Source: Porphyromonadaceae bacterium UBA7572
Lineage (GTDB): Bacteria; Bacteroidota; Bacteroidia; Bacteroidales; Muribaculaceae
Length of the DNA stretch: 13,365 nt
Reading direction: 5' to 3'
Assembly (NCBI GenBank): GCA_002476625.1
Contig: DLLC01000029.1
Coordinates: forward strand, 1-13,365
The notes beneath the pieces were generated by a model. That model made no database searches and was not told the origin of the DNA. It saw only the letters and a list, made by a program, of their open reading frames with translations. Below are positions 1 to 7,053 of this stretch, one piece after another. Each line of letters opens with the position of its first letter. Positions within the stretch are counted from its first letter, which is position 1. Both the position numbers and the translations under genes were made by a program.

Positions 1-416
1 CAATAGTAGAGCGAATCTCCGTCCGCACCCACCACCGATAGGCGGTTAGTGGGCAGACGGCGGTAGCGCTCGTCGGGACGGCCGAGCACGGTGCGCGTGA
101 TGCGAAGCGAGGGCAGCAGCGACCAGCCGTAGCCGCAGGGATATGGGTCGTCGTACACTTTGATGCCCTGCGTGCTGTAGCACAGGCTCATCGGAATCTC
201 TACGCCGTCGGTGCTGACAGTGTAGAACTCCACCGGAAACCTCACCGAGCCAGTGGCGAGCGAGGGCTGCGGCGACTCAAACCGACGGAACTGCGCCGTG
301 GCAGGCCGAGGCCCAATCACATCGGCATTGAAAGCCGTGACCGCTTCCTGCCCCCACGCCCCCAAGCTGCACAGCACGCCCGCTAACGCAATCAATACCC
401 TCTTCCAGTACTTCAT
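1..416 (-). CDS. Secreted RHS/YD-repeat-type protein, N-terminal part (runs off the window)
   Basis: I translated this by hand: 138 codons are open from the ATG at 416-414 to the window edge, with no stop. The product starts with a Sec-type signal peptide (MKYWKR, then a hydrophobic stretch VLIALAGVLCSLGAWG, residues 7-22, with cleavage probably just before Gln23). The mature part reads VEIPMSLCYSTQGIKVYDD (about residues 72-90), then GYGWSLLPSLRITRTVLG and RPDE. This order (polar extended strand, SYxxxGIKV, GxGWSL, ITRTVxGxPD) is what Bacteroidota RHS-repeat or SpvB/TcdB-like wall-associated proteins show just before their YD-repeat region. Such proteins are usually well over 1000 residues and exported; the repeats and any C-terminal toxin-like tip would lie outside the window. 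The class is inferred from motif memory; the coding frame and signal peptide are seen directly. Little sequence between the ATPase and this gene suggests it has its own promoter. Confidence 0.75.
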   Translation of the reverse strand, partial: MKYWKRVLIALAGVLCSLGAWGQEAVTAFNADVIGPRPATAQFRRFESPQPSLATGSVRFPVEFYTVSTDGVEIPMSLCYSTQGIKVYDDPYPCGYGWSLLPSLRITRTVLGRPDERYRRLPTNRLSVVGADGDSLYY

Positions 417-457
417 CGTTTCTAAACGTTAATCCTAAATATCTTGTATCTACTTCA

Positions 458-490
458 CAAAGATAATGTAAACCACATACATAAAACCAA
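458..490 (-). promoter_or_regulatory. Bacteroidota-type promoter for the RHS-like gene
   Basis: On the minus strand TATCTTTG (458-465) fits the TAnnTTTG -7 box and a TTG (488-490) lies 22 nt upstream as the -33 box. Transcription would start near 450, giving a leader of about 35 nt before the ATG at 416. A second TAnnTTTG match, TATTTTTG at 531-538, has a poorer spacing (17 nt) to its TTG and may be an alternative start. Confidence 0.55.
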
Positions 491-665
491 GTTCGCATGA
501 ACTTTATGCTAAGGTACAGCCTATCTTCTGCAAAAATAAGGAAAAAACCACTGCACAAAATCCCTTTTCTCCGAAAAACCCAACGCTCCACCACGATGAC
601 CTTGCTGATTGAGTATGGTAAAGAGGATGACTCTTGGTATTTATGGCACTTACACTATTGTGAAG

Positions 666-1967
666 TTAATCTTTTAGGCAGGCGAGCGGTATTACTTTCA
701 CGCCATCAGGCCGTGTATAAGCCATGTCGCCTCCTGTAATTACCATCATTAAATCAGGCTCACGAAGTTTAATTTGTCTTTCCTTCATATTGTGCTCACA
801 CACAAGCCGTTTGATTTCTTTCAGATGTTCTGCACCTTCTTCTATCTCACGACTTCCCAATTTAAACTCGATAAGTGCATATCTGCCATCTTCAAGATGA
901 AGTACGGCATCTGCTTCCAAGCCGTATCTATCATGATAATATGAGACAGAGCCACCGAGCGGCATAGAATACGCTTTTAAGTCACGAATTGCCATGCAGT
1001 CAAACAAGAATCCAAATGTTTTCAAATCTGTATAAAGTGCTGCTGGTGACAAACCCAATGCGGCCACAGCTATAGAGGGATCGACAAACTCTCTTTTTGC
1101 ACCTCTGCGAATTGATGTTGCAGAACGAATAGCAGGGCTCCATGCTTCCACATCTTGAATTACAAATAATCGCTGAAGAGCGCTCTTGTAGACATCGAAC
1201 GAAGTGTCGCTCACTCCTTCTAAATGTTCATTGACATCTTTAAACACCACGTTTTTTTTCGCTAATGTGGATATGTTGCGAGCATAGCTTTGAAGAATTG
1301 CAAATGCAATTTTCTCACTTCTTCTTACTCCGTCAATCGTGGATACGTCTGTATCACAAACGGAACGGACATAATTTTTAACAACTTGCAGTTTTGCTTT
1401 ATCGAATGGGGCATCAAGAGAAGCAGGCCACCCTCCTCTGCATGCGGCAAATATCAAATCTTCAATAGACATATCTGAAATCACACCGTCAATATCCATA
1501 TCTGGCTGATCAAATAAACCGCTTAGGGATATTTTACCATTTGATTCCAACGATTCATAAAGGCTCATTGGCAACATTTGCATCTTTGCTATTCGTCCAC
1601 TGCCTGAATGCTTTATATACTCATTTCTTTTTTCTGGGTCAATAGAATTTGAGCCAGTCATAATAAATTGGCCAAATTTTTTCCGCTTGTCGACCATCGC
1701 TCGAACAGAATCCCATAACACCGGGGCCTCTTGCCATTCATCTATCAAACGGGGTGTGTCGCCAGCGAGGAGAAGTGAAGGTTTCACGGCCACAGTGGCT
1801 TGATACTTTTCACGCATATCAGGCTCTTGCAGACGAATCACACTTTTTGCTTGCTGCTCTGCAGTTGTGGTTTTACCACACCATTTAGGGCCCTCTATGA
1901 GCACGGCACCTGATGATGCTAACAAAAGACCTAAATATTCATCCGCAGTTCTTTTAAGATAACCCAT
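666..1967 (-). CDS. AAA_14 / DUF4143 family ATPase
   Basis: The 433-residue product has a P-loop ATPase domain at the N-terminus: Walker A GPKWCGKT (26-33), Walker B RLIDEWQ (73-79) and a sensor-like FIMTGSN (101-107). The C-terminal half fits DUF4143, with a winged-helix-like stretch (about 195-300) and a PD-(D/E)xK nuclease-like core: Asp353 in GLEADAVLHL, then Glu367 and Lys369 in LIEFKLG. No partner gene is seen; the cellular role of these solitary bacterial/archaeal ATPases is mostly unknown. The frame stays open upstream to an ATG at 2072, but I chose the ATG at 1967: a good promoter lies between the two ATGs (TSS near 1990), the extra 35 residues read through tandem repeats, and homologues begin shortly before the P-loop. 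The gene is clearly richer in A/T than topA and the RHS-like gene on either side, which suggests transfer. Family assignment is firm; DNA or nuclease activity is not shown. Confidence 0.9.
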   Translation of the reverse strand: MGYLKRTADEYLGLLLASSGAVLIEGPKWCGKTTTAEQQAKSVIRLQEPDMREKYQATVAVKPSLLLAGDTPRLIDEWQEAPVLWDSVRAMVDKRKKFGQFIMTGSNSIDPEKRNEYIKHSGSGRIAKMQMLPMSLYESLESNGKISLSGLFDQPDMDIDGVISDMSIEDLIFAACRGGWPASLDAPFDKAKLQVVKNYVRSVCDTDVSTIDGVRRSEKIAFAILQSYARNISTLAKKNVVFKDVNEHLEGVSDTSFDVYKSALQRLFVIQDVEAWSPAIRSATSIRRGAKREFVDPSIAVAALGLSPAALYTDLKTFGFLFDCMAIRDLKAYSMPLGGSVSYYHDRYGLEADAVLHLEDGRYALIEFKLGSREIEEGAEHLKEIKRLVCEHNMKERQIKLREPDLMMVITGGDMAYTRPDGVKVIPLACLKD

Positions 1968-1995
1968 TCTATTGAAACATTTATCGTTGATGCCA

Positions 1996-2026
1996 CAAAG
2001 GTAACATTTATTTTTTTCACGCACAA
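1996..2026 (-). promoter_or_regulatory. Promoter of the DUF4143 ATPase gene
   Basis: Minus strand TTG (2024-2026), 20 nt, then TACCTTTG (1996-2003): an excellent match to the Bacteroidota consensus. The start site would be near 1990, about 23 nt before the ATG at 1967, which decides in favour of that start over the ATG at 2072. Confidence 0.7.
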
Positions 2027-2031
2027 GGCGT

Positions 2032-2100
2032 TTGGTATTTTTGGGGCATTTTAGTTGGTGTTTTTGGGGCATTTTAGTTGGTATTTTTGGGGCATTTTAG
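2032..2100. repeat. Three tandem 23-bp repeats upstream of the ATPase promoter
   Basis: Three head-to-tail copies without spacers: 2032-2054, 2055-2077 and 2078-2100. The unit begins TTGGTATTTTTGGGG and ends CATTTTAG. Copies 1 and 3 are identical; copy 2 differs by one base (A to G at unit position 6). A fourth copy starts (TTGGGG at 2101) but breaks off. The array ends only 5 nt from the -33 TTG of the ATPase promoter. Lack of spacers excludes a CRISPR array. Confidence 0.95.
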
Positions 2101-2121
2101 TTGGGGGGGAGTGAAATGATG

Positions 2122-2159
2122 GCGAGGGCGCGATATTTCATAAAATATCGCGCCCTCGC
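2122..2159 (-). terminator. Perfect 17-bp hairpin downstream of topA
   Basis: Arms GCGAGGGCGCGATATTT (2122-2138) and its exact complement (2143-2159) enclose a 4-nt loop (CATA). It lies about 50 nt after the topA stop codon and before the ATPase repeats, so a topA transcription terminator is the simplest reading. There is no T-run after the stem on the minus strand, so termination efficiency is uncertain. Confidence 0.6.
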
Positions 2160-2210
2160 TGTATTTTGTCAAAGCCTTGAGAGGTGTGGTACCTCCCCCA
2201 TGTGCAGTGT

Positions 2211-4580
2211 TTACTTTGCCGCAGCTTTTTTAGTGGCTGCGCGCCGTGTGGTCTTTTTGGCGGCGGCACGACGCACCGATGCCTTGGAGGCGTTGGCCTC
2301 GTCGGCCACGATTTCACGGCAGTCGGCAAGGGTCAGTTCCTTGGCGTCCTTACCCTTCGGAATCTTATAGTTGGCCTTCTTGTAGCTGATGTATGGACCG
2401 AAGCGTCCGTTGAGCACCTGCAATTCTGGCTCCTCGGGGAAAGTGGCAATCACACGCTGCGCCGCGCTGTTACGGCTGTCGATGATCAGCTGCTGAGCCT
2501 CCTCAAGGGTGATAGTCTCGGCCGTGAGGCCTTTCGGAATCGACACAAACTTACCTGCATGGCGCACGTATGGCCCGAAACGACCGATTGAAGCCACCAC
2601 ATCTTCGTCCTCAAATTTCCCAAGGGTGCGAGGAAGCTCAAACAGAGCCAATGCCTCTTCGAGGGTGATGGTCTGCAAACTTTGGTCGGCACGAAGCGAC
2701 GCGAAGCGAGGCTTCTCGCCACCATCGCCAGTATTCCCCAACTGCACAGCCGGCCCGAAGCGGGTGATCTTCACCGACACAGGCTTACCCGTCTTGGGGT
2801 CGTTGCCCAGCATTCGCTCACCCACCTTATGCTCCAGGCGCAGACTTGCCACGCTCTCAATCACGGGATGGAAACTGGCGTAGAAATGCGCTATGGAGTC
2901 GTTCCACTGAGTGATGCCCTCAGCCACATCGTCGAAGTCATTCTCCACATTGGCCGTGAAATTGTAGTCGATAATTTTCGGGAAATATTTTATCAAGAAG
3001 TCGTTCACCACCATACCCACGTCGGTAGGGATAAGTTTCCCCTTTTCCGCGCCTGTAAGCTCCGTCTTAGTCTTGCTGGTGATTTTGCTCTTCGACAAGG
3101 TGAGAACCTCGTAGGAGCGCGACTCGCCCTTGCTCTCGCCCTTGGTGACATAATTACGCTGCTGAATGGTGGAGATAGTGGGCGCGTAGGTGGACGGGCG
3201 ACCAATGCCCAGCTCCTCCATGCGGCGCACAAGCGAGGCCTCGGTGTAGCGCACTGGCTGCTGGGTGAAACGCTGTGTGGCCTCTATCGACTTCGGCGTC
3301 ATCACCGTTCCTGCCACCATAGGAGGCAGCAGTCCGGCGTCTTTTTCTGTGCCCTCATCGTCGGTAGATTCGGTGTAAACTTTCAGGAAACCAGGGAAAG
3401 TGACCACCTCGCCAGTGGCTGCGAAATGCTCGTCACGGTTGCTGATAGAGATAGTGACGGTGGTTTTCTCAATTTTTGCATCGGCCATCTGCGAGGCTAT
3501 GGTCCGCTTCCATATCAGATTATAGAGCTTCTTTTCCTGCGCAGTGCCTTGAATCTGGTGCTCCGACACGAAGGTGGGGCGAATGGCCTCATGCGCCTCC
3601 TGTGCTCCACGCGAGTGGGTGGTAAACTGGCGACGCTTGTAGTTTTCCTTGCCATAGTTGGCCTCTACTTCCTTAGCAATGGCGCCAAGTGCGAGGGTCG
3701 AGAGGTTCACCGAGTCGGTACGCATGTAGGTGATGCGTCCAGCCTCATAGAGCGACTGTGCCACACGCATCGTCTGCGAAACCGAGAAGCCCAACTTGCG
3801 TGCCGCCTCCTGCTGAAGAGTGGAAGTGGTGAACGGGGGCGCAGGGCACTTTGTGAGGGGGCGCACAGCCACATCGCTCACAGTAAAAGTGGCGCCCTTG
3901 CATGCCTCAAGAAACGCCATTGCCTCGCTGCGGTTAGCAAGCCGGCGGGAGAGTTCGGCTGAGAGCGTAGCGTCAGACCCGTCGGGGCGCATGGCGCTCG
4001 TCACACGGAAGTAAGGCTCACTCTTGAAATTAGCGATTTCCTTTTCGCGGTCGGCTATGAGGCGGACCGCCACACTCTGCACGCGTCCGGCCGATAGCCC
4101 TGGCTTAATTTTGCGCCACAGCACCGGCGACAGCTCAAAACCCACGATGCGGTCGAGCACACGGCGTGCCTGCTGGGCATTCACCAGGTTGATGTCGATA
4201 TTGCGTGGATGCTGTATAGCCTCAAGAATGGCTGGCTTGGTGATCTCGTGAAACACGATGCGGCGTGTGTTCTCCGGCTTCAGTGCCAGCACCTCATACA
4301 GATGCCAAGCTATGGCCTCTCCCTCGCGGTCCTCATCGGAAGCGAGCCACACCATCTGTGCCTCCTTGGTGGCCTTTTTCAGGTCGGCCACACAGCGCTT
4401 CTTATCCTCAGGAATCTCATAAATAGGACGGAAGCCATGCTCCACGTCGATGCTGAAATCGCTTTTGTGCAAATCGCGAATGTGGCCTTGGCTGGCCATC
4501 ACTTTATAGTCTTTTCCAAGATATTTCTCAATAGTCTTCGCCTTGGCGGGAGACTCAACAATCACTAAATTCTTTGGCAT
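2211..4580 (-). CDS. topA: DNA topoisomerase I (type IA)
   Basis: The 789-residue enzyme relaxes negatively supercoiled DNA by single-strand passage. The TOPRIM domain begins at VIVESPAKAKTIEKYLG (7-22; Glu9) and carries the acidic metal site in SDEDREGEAIAWH (81-93; Asp82, Asp84, Glu86). The catalytic tyrosine is Tyr285 in GRITYMRTDS. The middle forms the usual gate domains, including the motif VNAQQARRVLDRIVGFELSP (133-152). The C-terminus has no Cys-rich zinc fingers; instead there are three RFGP-containing repeats (ITRFGPAVQLG, SIGRFGPYVRHAG, NGRFGPYISYKK), the form used by Bacteroidota and several other phyla. The last 25 or so residues are a Lys/Arg/Ala tail that probably binds DNA. The start fits the family exactly (MPKNLVIVES) and is preceded by an A/T run. 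It diverges from lepB and is monocistronic, ending in a hairpin. Confidence 0.98.
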   Translation of the reverse strand: MPKNLVIVESPAKAKTIEKYLGKDYKVMASQGHIRDLHKSDFSIDVEHGFRPIYEIPEDKKRCVADLKKATKEAQMVWLASDEDREGEAIAWHLYEVLALKPENTRRIVFHEITKPAILEAIQHPRNIDINLVNAQQARRVLDRIVGFELSPVLWRKIKPGLSAGRVQSVAVRLIADREKEIANFKSEPYFRVTSAMRPDGSDATLSAELSRRLANRSEAMAFLEACKGATFTVSDVAVRPLTKCPAPPFTTSTLQQEAARKLGFSVSQTMRVAQSLYEAGRITYMRTDSVNLSTLALGAIAKEVEANYGKENYKRRQFTTHSRGAQEAHEAIRPTFVSEHQIQGTAQEKKLYNLIWKRTIASQMADAKIEKTTVTISISNRDEHFAATGEVVTFPGFLKVYTESTDDEGTEKDAGLLPPMVAGTVMTPKSIEATQRFTQQPVRYTEASLVRRMEELGIGRPSTYAPTISTIQQRNYVTKGESKGESRSYEVLTLSKSKITSKTKTELTGAEKGKLIPTDVGMVVNDFLIKYFPKIIDYNFTANVENDFDDVAEGITQWNDSIAHFYASFHPVIESVASLRLEHKVGERMLGNDPKTGKPVSVKITRFGPAVQLGNTGDGGEKPRFASLRADQSLQTITLEEALALFELPRTLGKFEDEDVVASIGRFGPYVRHAGKFVSIPKGLTAETITLEEAQQLIIDSRNSAAQRVIATFPEEPELQVLNGRFGPYISYKKANYKIPKGKDAKELTLADCREIVADEANASKASVRRAAAKKTTRRAATKKAAAK

Positions 4581-4644
4581 ATATATAACCAGTTTTAAAT
4601 CATATTCACGCCCCTCATTTCGGGCTAAAATGGGAAATCGGGTG

Positions 4645-4652
4645 CAAAATTA
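4645..4652 (-). promoter_or_regulatory. Candidate topA promoter (-7 box)
   Basis: TAATTTTG on the minus strand fits TAnnTTTG and sits 65 nt before the topA start. A proper -33 TTG at about 20 nt is missing (TTAT or similar there), so the call rests on the -7 box and position. Confidence 0.45.
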
Positions 4653-4764
4653 GACAAAAAAACTAACTTACTATAATAATGTGTGCGTTTTTTTGCATTT
4701 TTGGCTTTTTCTCTGCTCCATGGCAGACTTGGTCGCTGGACACCAGGAATTTTAAGAGTGAGGA

Positions 4765-4798
4765 TTGCTGATATACTGAACTTTTTGTGCTAAATTTG
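4765..4798 (+). promoter_or_regulatory. Candidate lepB-wbqC promoter
   Basis: TAAATTTG (4791-4798) fits the -7 box; the nearest TTG (4765-4767) is 23 nt upstream, slightly long. The start site would be near 4805, about 30 nt before the lepB ATG. A second match, TATTTTTG at 4825-4832, is only 4 nt from the ATG and is unlikely to serve. Confidence 0.5.
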
Positions 4799-4836
4799 CA
4801 CGATAAAAACAATCTTATCAACACTATTTTTGCAAT

Positions 4837-6300
4837 ATGGATTTCACAAACAAACACAACGATAACAAAGAGGAAAAGGCCACTGTGGCAGCCACCGACA
4901 TGCCCGTGAAGCAAACAGGATCACTTGCCGAGCGCATAGGCCGCGTGAAAAAAAGCCGCTGGATCAGGTTCGGCATCGTGTCGGCGCTGTTTGTAGGCTG
5001 GGTGGCATGGCTCGGTAGCTGGTGGGTGCTGGTGTTCTGGCTGCTGCTCGCCGACATCTACATCACCCAGTTCATACCCTGGAACTGGTGGAAATTCTCC
5101 AAAAATCCTATCGTGCGCAAGGTGATGGGATGGGTAGATGCCATCGTGTATGCGCTCATTCTCGTGTATTTCCTCTTCCTGTTCGTGGGACAGAACTACC
5201 AGATACCGTCGTCGTCGCTCGAAAAGACGCTGCTCACAGGCGACTACCTTTGGGTGAACAAGATGGTGTATGGCCCACGCGTGCCGCAGACCCCTCTTCA
5301 TTTTCCTCTCGCGCAGAACACGCTTCCCGGAGGATTCGACAGCTACATTGAGTGCCCACAGTGGGAATATCACCGCCTGAAAGGCGTCAGAAAGGTGGAG
5401 CGCGGCGACATTGTGGTGTTTAACTTCCCAGCCGGCGACACAGTGGCAGTGAATGTGCCCAACCCCGACTACTACACGCTCTGCCTTACCGAGGGCCGCG
5501 CCAACGTGTGGGCCGACCGCGAGAAATACGGCAAGGTGAAATACCGCCCCGTGGACCGCCGCGACGCATACGTAAAGCGGTGCATCGGCCTGCCAGGCGA
5601 AACGCTGTCGATAAAAAAAGGCATCGTGTATATCAATGGAAAGGCGCTCCCAGAGCCTGAAAACATGCAGCGCAACTACATCATCGAGACCGATGGCACG
5701 CCTCTATCAACCGATTTGCTCGACGAGCTGAAAATCAGCAACGAGGCGCGCTCCATGGGCAACGGCACATCGCCTTACGGCGGCGAGCTGTGGTATGCCA
5801 TGCCACTCACCAAAAGCGCGAAAAACGCCATCGAGCATCAGCCCTACGTGAAAAGCGTTCGCTTCCTCGAAATAGAGGAGAGCAACCCTATGGACTCGGT
5901 GCTCACCTATCCTTTAGGCGTGAGAAAATCATGGACGCACAACGACTACGGACCTCTTTGGATACCGAAAAAGGGCGCCACGCTCCGCCTCTCGCTTCAA
6001 AACCTCCCCTACTACATTCGCTGTATCAAAAACTATGAAGGAAACCAGGTGAGCGTGAAAGGCGGGAATATCTACATCAACGGAAAAGTGGCAAAGAGCT
6101 ACACCTTCAAGATGGACTACTACTGGATGATGGGCGACAACCGCGACAACTCAAGCGACTCGCGCTACTGGGGCTTTGTGCCAGAAGACCATATCATCGG
6201 CACTCCTATGTTCGTGATTATCTCTTTCGACCCCGACAAACCTTTCCTCAAGAGCATTCGCTGGGATCGCATTTTCAAGGCAGCCAACCCCGACAAGTAA
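4837..6300 (+). CDS. lepB: Signal peptidase I
   Basis: This 487-residue inner-membrane protease (family S26) removes signal peptides from exported preproteins on the periplasmic side. After a charged cytosolic stretch there are about three hydrophobic segments (about 43-60, 62-80 and 101-117). The catalytic Ser127 lies in QIPSSSLEKTL and the general-base Lys247 in RRDAYVKRCIGLPGE; the conserved box E is MGDNRDNSSDSR (432-443). The Met usually following the catalytic Ser is Leu here. Between the Lys box and box E is an insertion of roughly 160 residues, with two similar strands, GIVYINGKAL (262-271) and GNIYINGKVA (410-419), bracketing it; long LepB forms are usual in Bacteroidota, while the E. 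coli enzyme is 324 residues. The stop codon is 6 nt before the wbqC-like start, so both genes should be cotranscribed. Confidence 0.96.
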   Translation: MDFTNKHNDNKEEKATVAATDMPVKQTGSLAERIGRVKKSRWIRFGIVSALFVGWVAWLGSWWVLVFWLLLADIYITQFIPWNWWKFSKNPIVRKVMGWVDAIVYALILVYFLFLFVGQNYQIPSSSLEKTLLTGDYLWVNKMVYGPRVPQTPLHFPLAQNTLPGGFDSYIECPQWEYHRLKGVRKVERGDIVVFNFPAGDTVAVNVPNPDYYTLCLTEGRANVWADREKYGKVKYRPVDRRDAYVKRCIGLPGETLSIKKGIVYINGKALPEPENMQRNYIIETDGTPLSTDLLDELKISNEARSMGNGTSPYGGELWYAMPLTKSAKNAIEHQPYVKSVRFLEIEESNPMDSVLTYPLGVRKSWTHNDYGPLWIPKKGATLRLSLQNLPYYIRCIKNYEGNQVSVKGGNIYINGKVAKSYTFKMDYYWMMGDNRDNSSDSRYWGFVPEDHIIGTPMFVIISFDPDKPFLKSIRWDRIFKAANPDK

Positions 6301-6306
6301 TCAGAG

Positions 6307-6954
6307 ATGACCCTTCACAAAGGCACTCCTGTGATAATGGGCAGCATGACAGCCGCAAGTGTGCGCTGCTATGCCGCCATGCTTCACGCCGGAAAGGTGA
6401 TTGTGGACGCACGGGAATGCAAGCTGCCGCTGCGCCACAGCCATCACCGCTATCTGGTGGACGGGCCAAATGGCGTGCAAATGCTCACCGTGGCACTTGA
6501 GAGAAGCACCAACGCCATGCCTGTGCCCATCACCGACGTGAAAATATCGGAACACGGCAACTGGCGGCACCTGCACTGGGGCGCACTCTACTCGGCATAC
6601 GGCAAGTCGGTATATTTCGACTACATTGCCGACGACTTGCACCACGTGATTTTCGGCAACCAAAGCTCGCTGCTTGAGTTCAACGCCGAGCTGCAGCGCC
6701 TTATCATCGACTTTCTCGACCTCCCCATAGAGGTGGCCACCCGCTCCATCACCGCAGATGATATGGCCGAGAGTATCGACCTGCGTGGCAGAATAGGGGG
6801 AAAACGCCCCGACACGTTGCCCATCACCGATGTGCCCTACTATCAGGTGTGGAGTGGGCGCCACGGTTTTCAGCCCGACCTCAGTATCCTCGACCTGATG
6901 ATGAACACCGGCCGAGAGGCCATCTACACGCTCCTCAAAATGATCCCAAAGTGA
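6307..6954 (+). CDS. WbqC-like family protein
   Basis: The 215-residue product matches the WbqC-like family: an N-terminal stretch leading to GPNGVQMLTVAL (53-64), HGNWRHLHWGALYSAYGKSVYF (83-104), DFLDLP (135-140) and the signature GFQPDLSILDLMMNTG (187-202). Founding members occur in O-antigen clusters, but their enzymatic role is not settled; a glycan or amino-sugar related step is often assumed. No signal peptide or membrane segment is visible, so it should be cytosolic. The gene follows lepB after 6 nt, an arrangement also found in Bacteroides; the functional link is unclear. It converges with the peptidase gene at 7027. The end of the signature (DLMMNTG instead of the common DLLFNEG) is slightly divergent. 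Confidence 0.88.
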   Translation: MTLHKGTPVIMGSMTAASVRCYAAMLHAGKVIVDARECKLPLRHSHHRYLVDGPNGVQMLTVALERSTNAMPVPITDVKISEHGNWRHLHWGALYSAYGKSVYFDYIADDLHHVIFGNQSSLLEFNAELQRLIIDFLDLPIEVATRSITADDMAESIDLRGRIGGKRPDTLPITDVPYYQVWSGRHGFQPDLSILDLMMNTGREAIYTLLKMIPK

Positions 6955-7024
6955 CGCTGTGCCAAAAATCCCATATTCAGACAGTTTCCTAACATAGCCG
7001 CATCAAAGACGACAAAGCGGTGAG

Positions 7025-7053
7025 CGCTATTTCAGATAGTCGTCGAAATAGCG
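7025..7053 (-). terminator. Hairpin over the stop codon of the S9 peptidase gene
   Basis: CGCTATTTC (7025-7033) and GAAATAGCG (7045-7053) form a perfect 9-bp stem with an 11-nt loop. The peptidase stop codon (7027-7029) lies in the 3' arm. Downstream on the minus strand the sequence is only mildly T-rich, so it may be a terminator or an mRNA 3'-end stabiliser. The gap to the convergent wbqC-like gene is only 72 nt and has no better candidate. Confidence 0.4.

Noticed and set aside
497..739. An 80-codon plus-strand frame between the RHS-like gene and the ATPase; from an ATG at 595 it starts MTLLIEY.
   Set aside because: The first residues faintly recall small Bacteroidales proteins beginning TLLIEY, but the rest does not match, the frame runs into the ATPase 3' end and there is no promoter. 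At most a remnant.
1968..2072. An N-terminal extension of the ATPase by 35 residues (MPQKHQLKCPKNTKR...).
   Set aside because: It is encoded by the tandem repeats and lies upstream of, and within, the promoter, so it would not be in the mRNA.
2032..2100. A CRISPR-like repeat array.
   Set aside because: Repeats are directly adjacent without spacers and no cas gene is present.
2682..3962. A 426-codon open frame on the plus strand, antisense to topA.
   Set aside because: It mirrors the topA codon pattern, has no recognisable domain, and topA is certain on the other strand.
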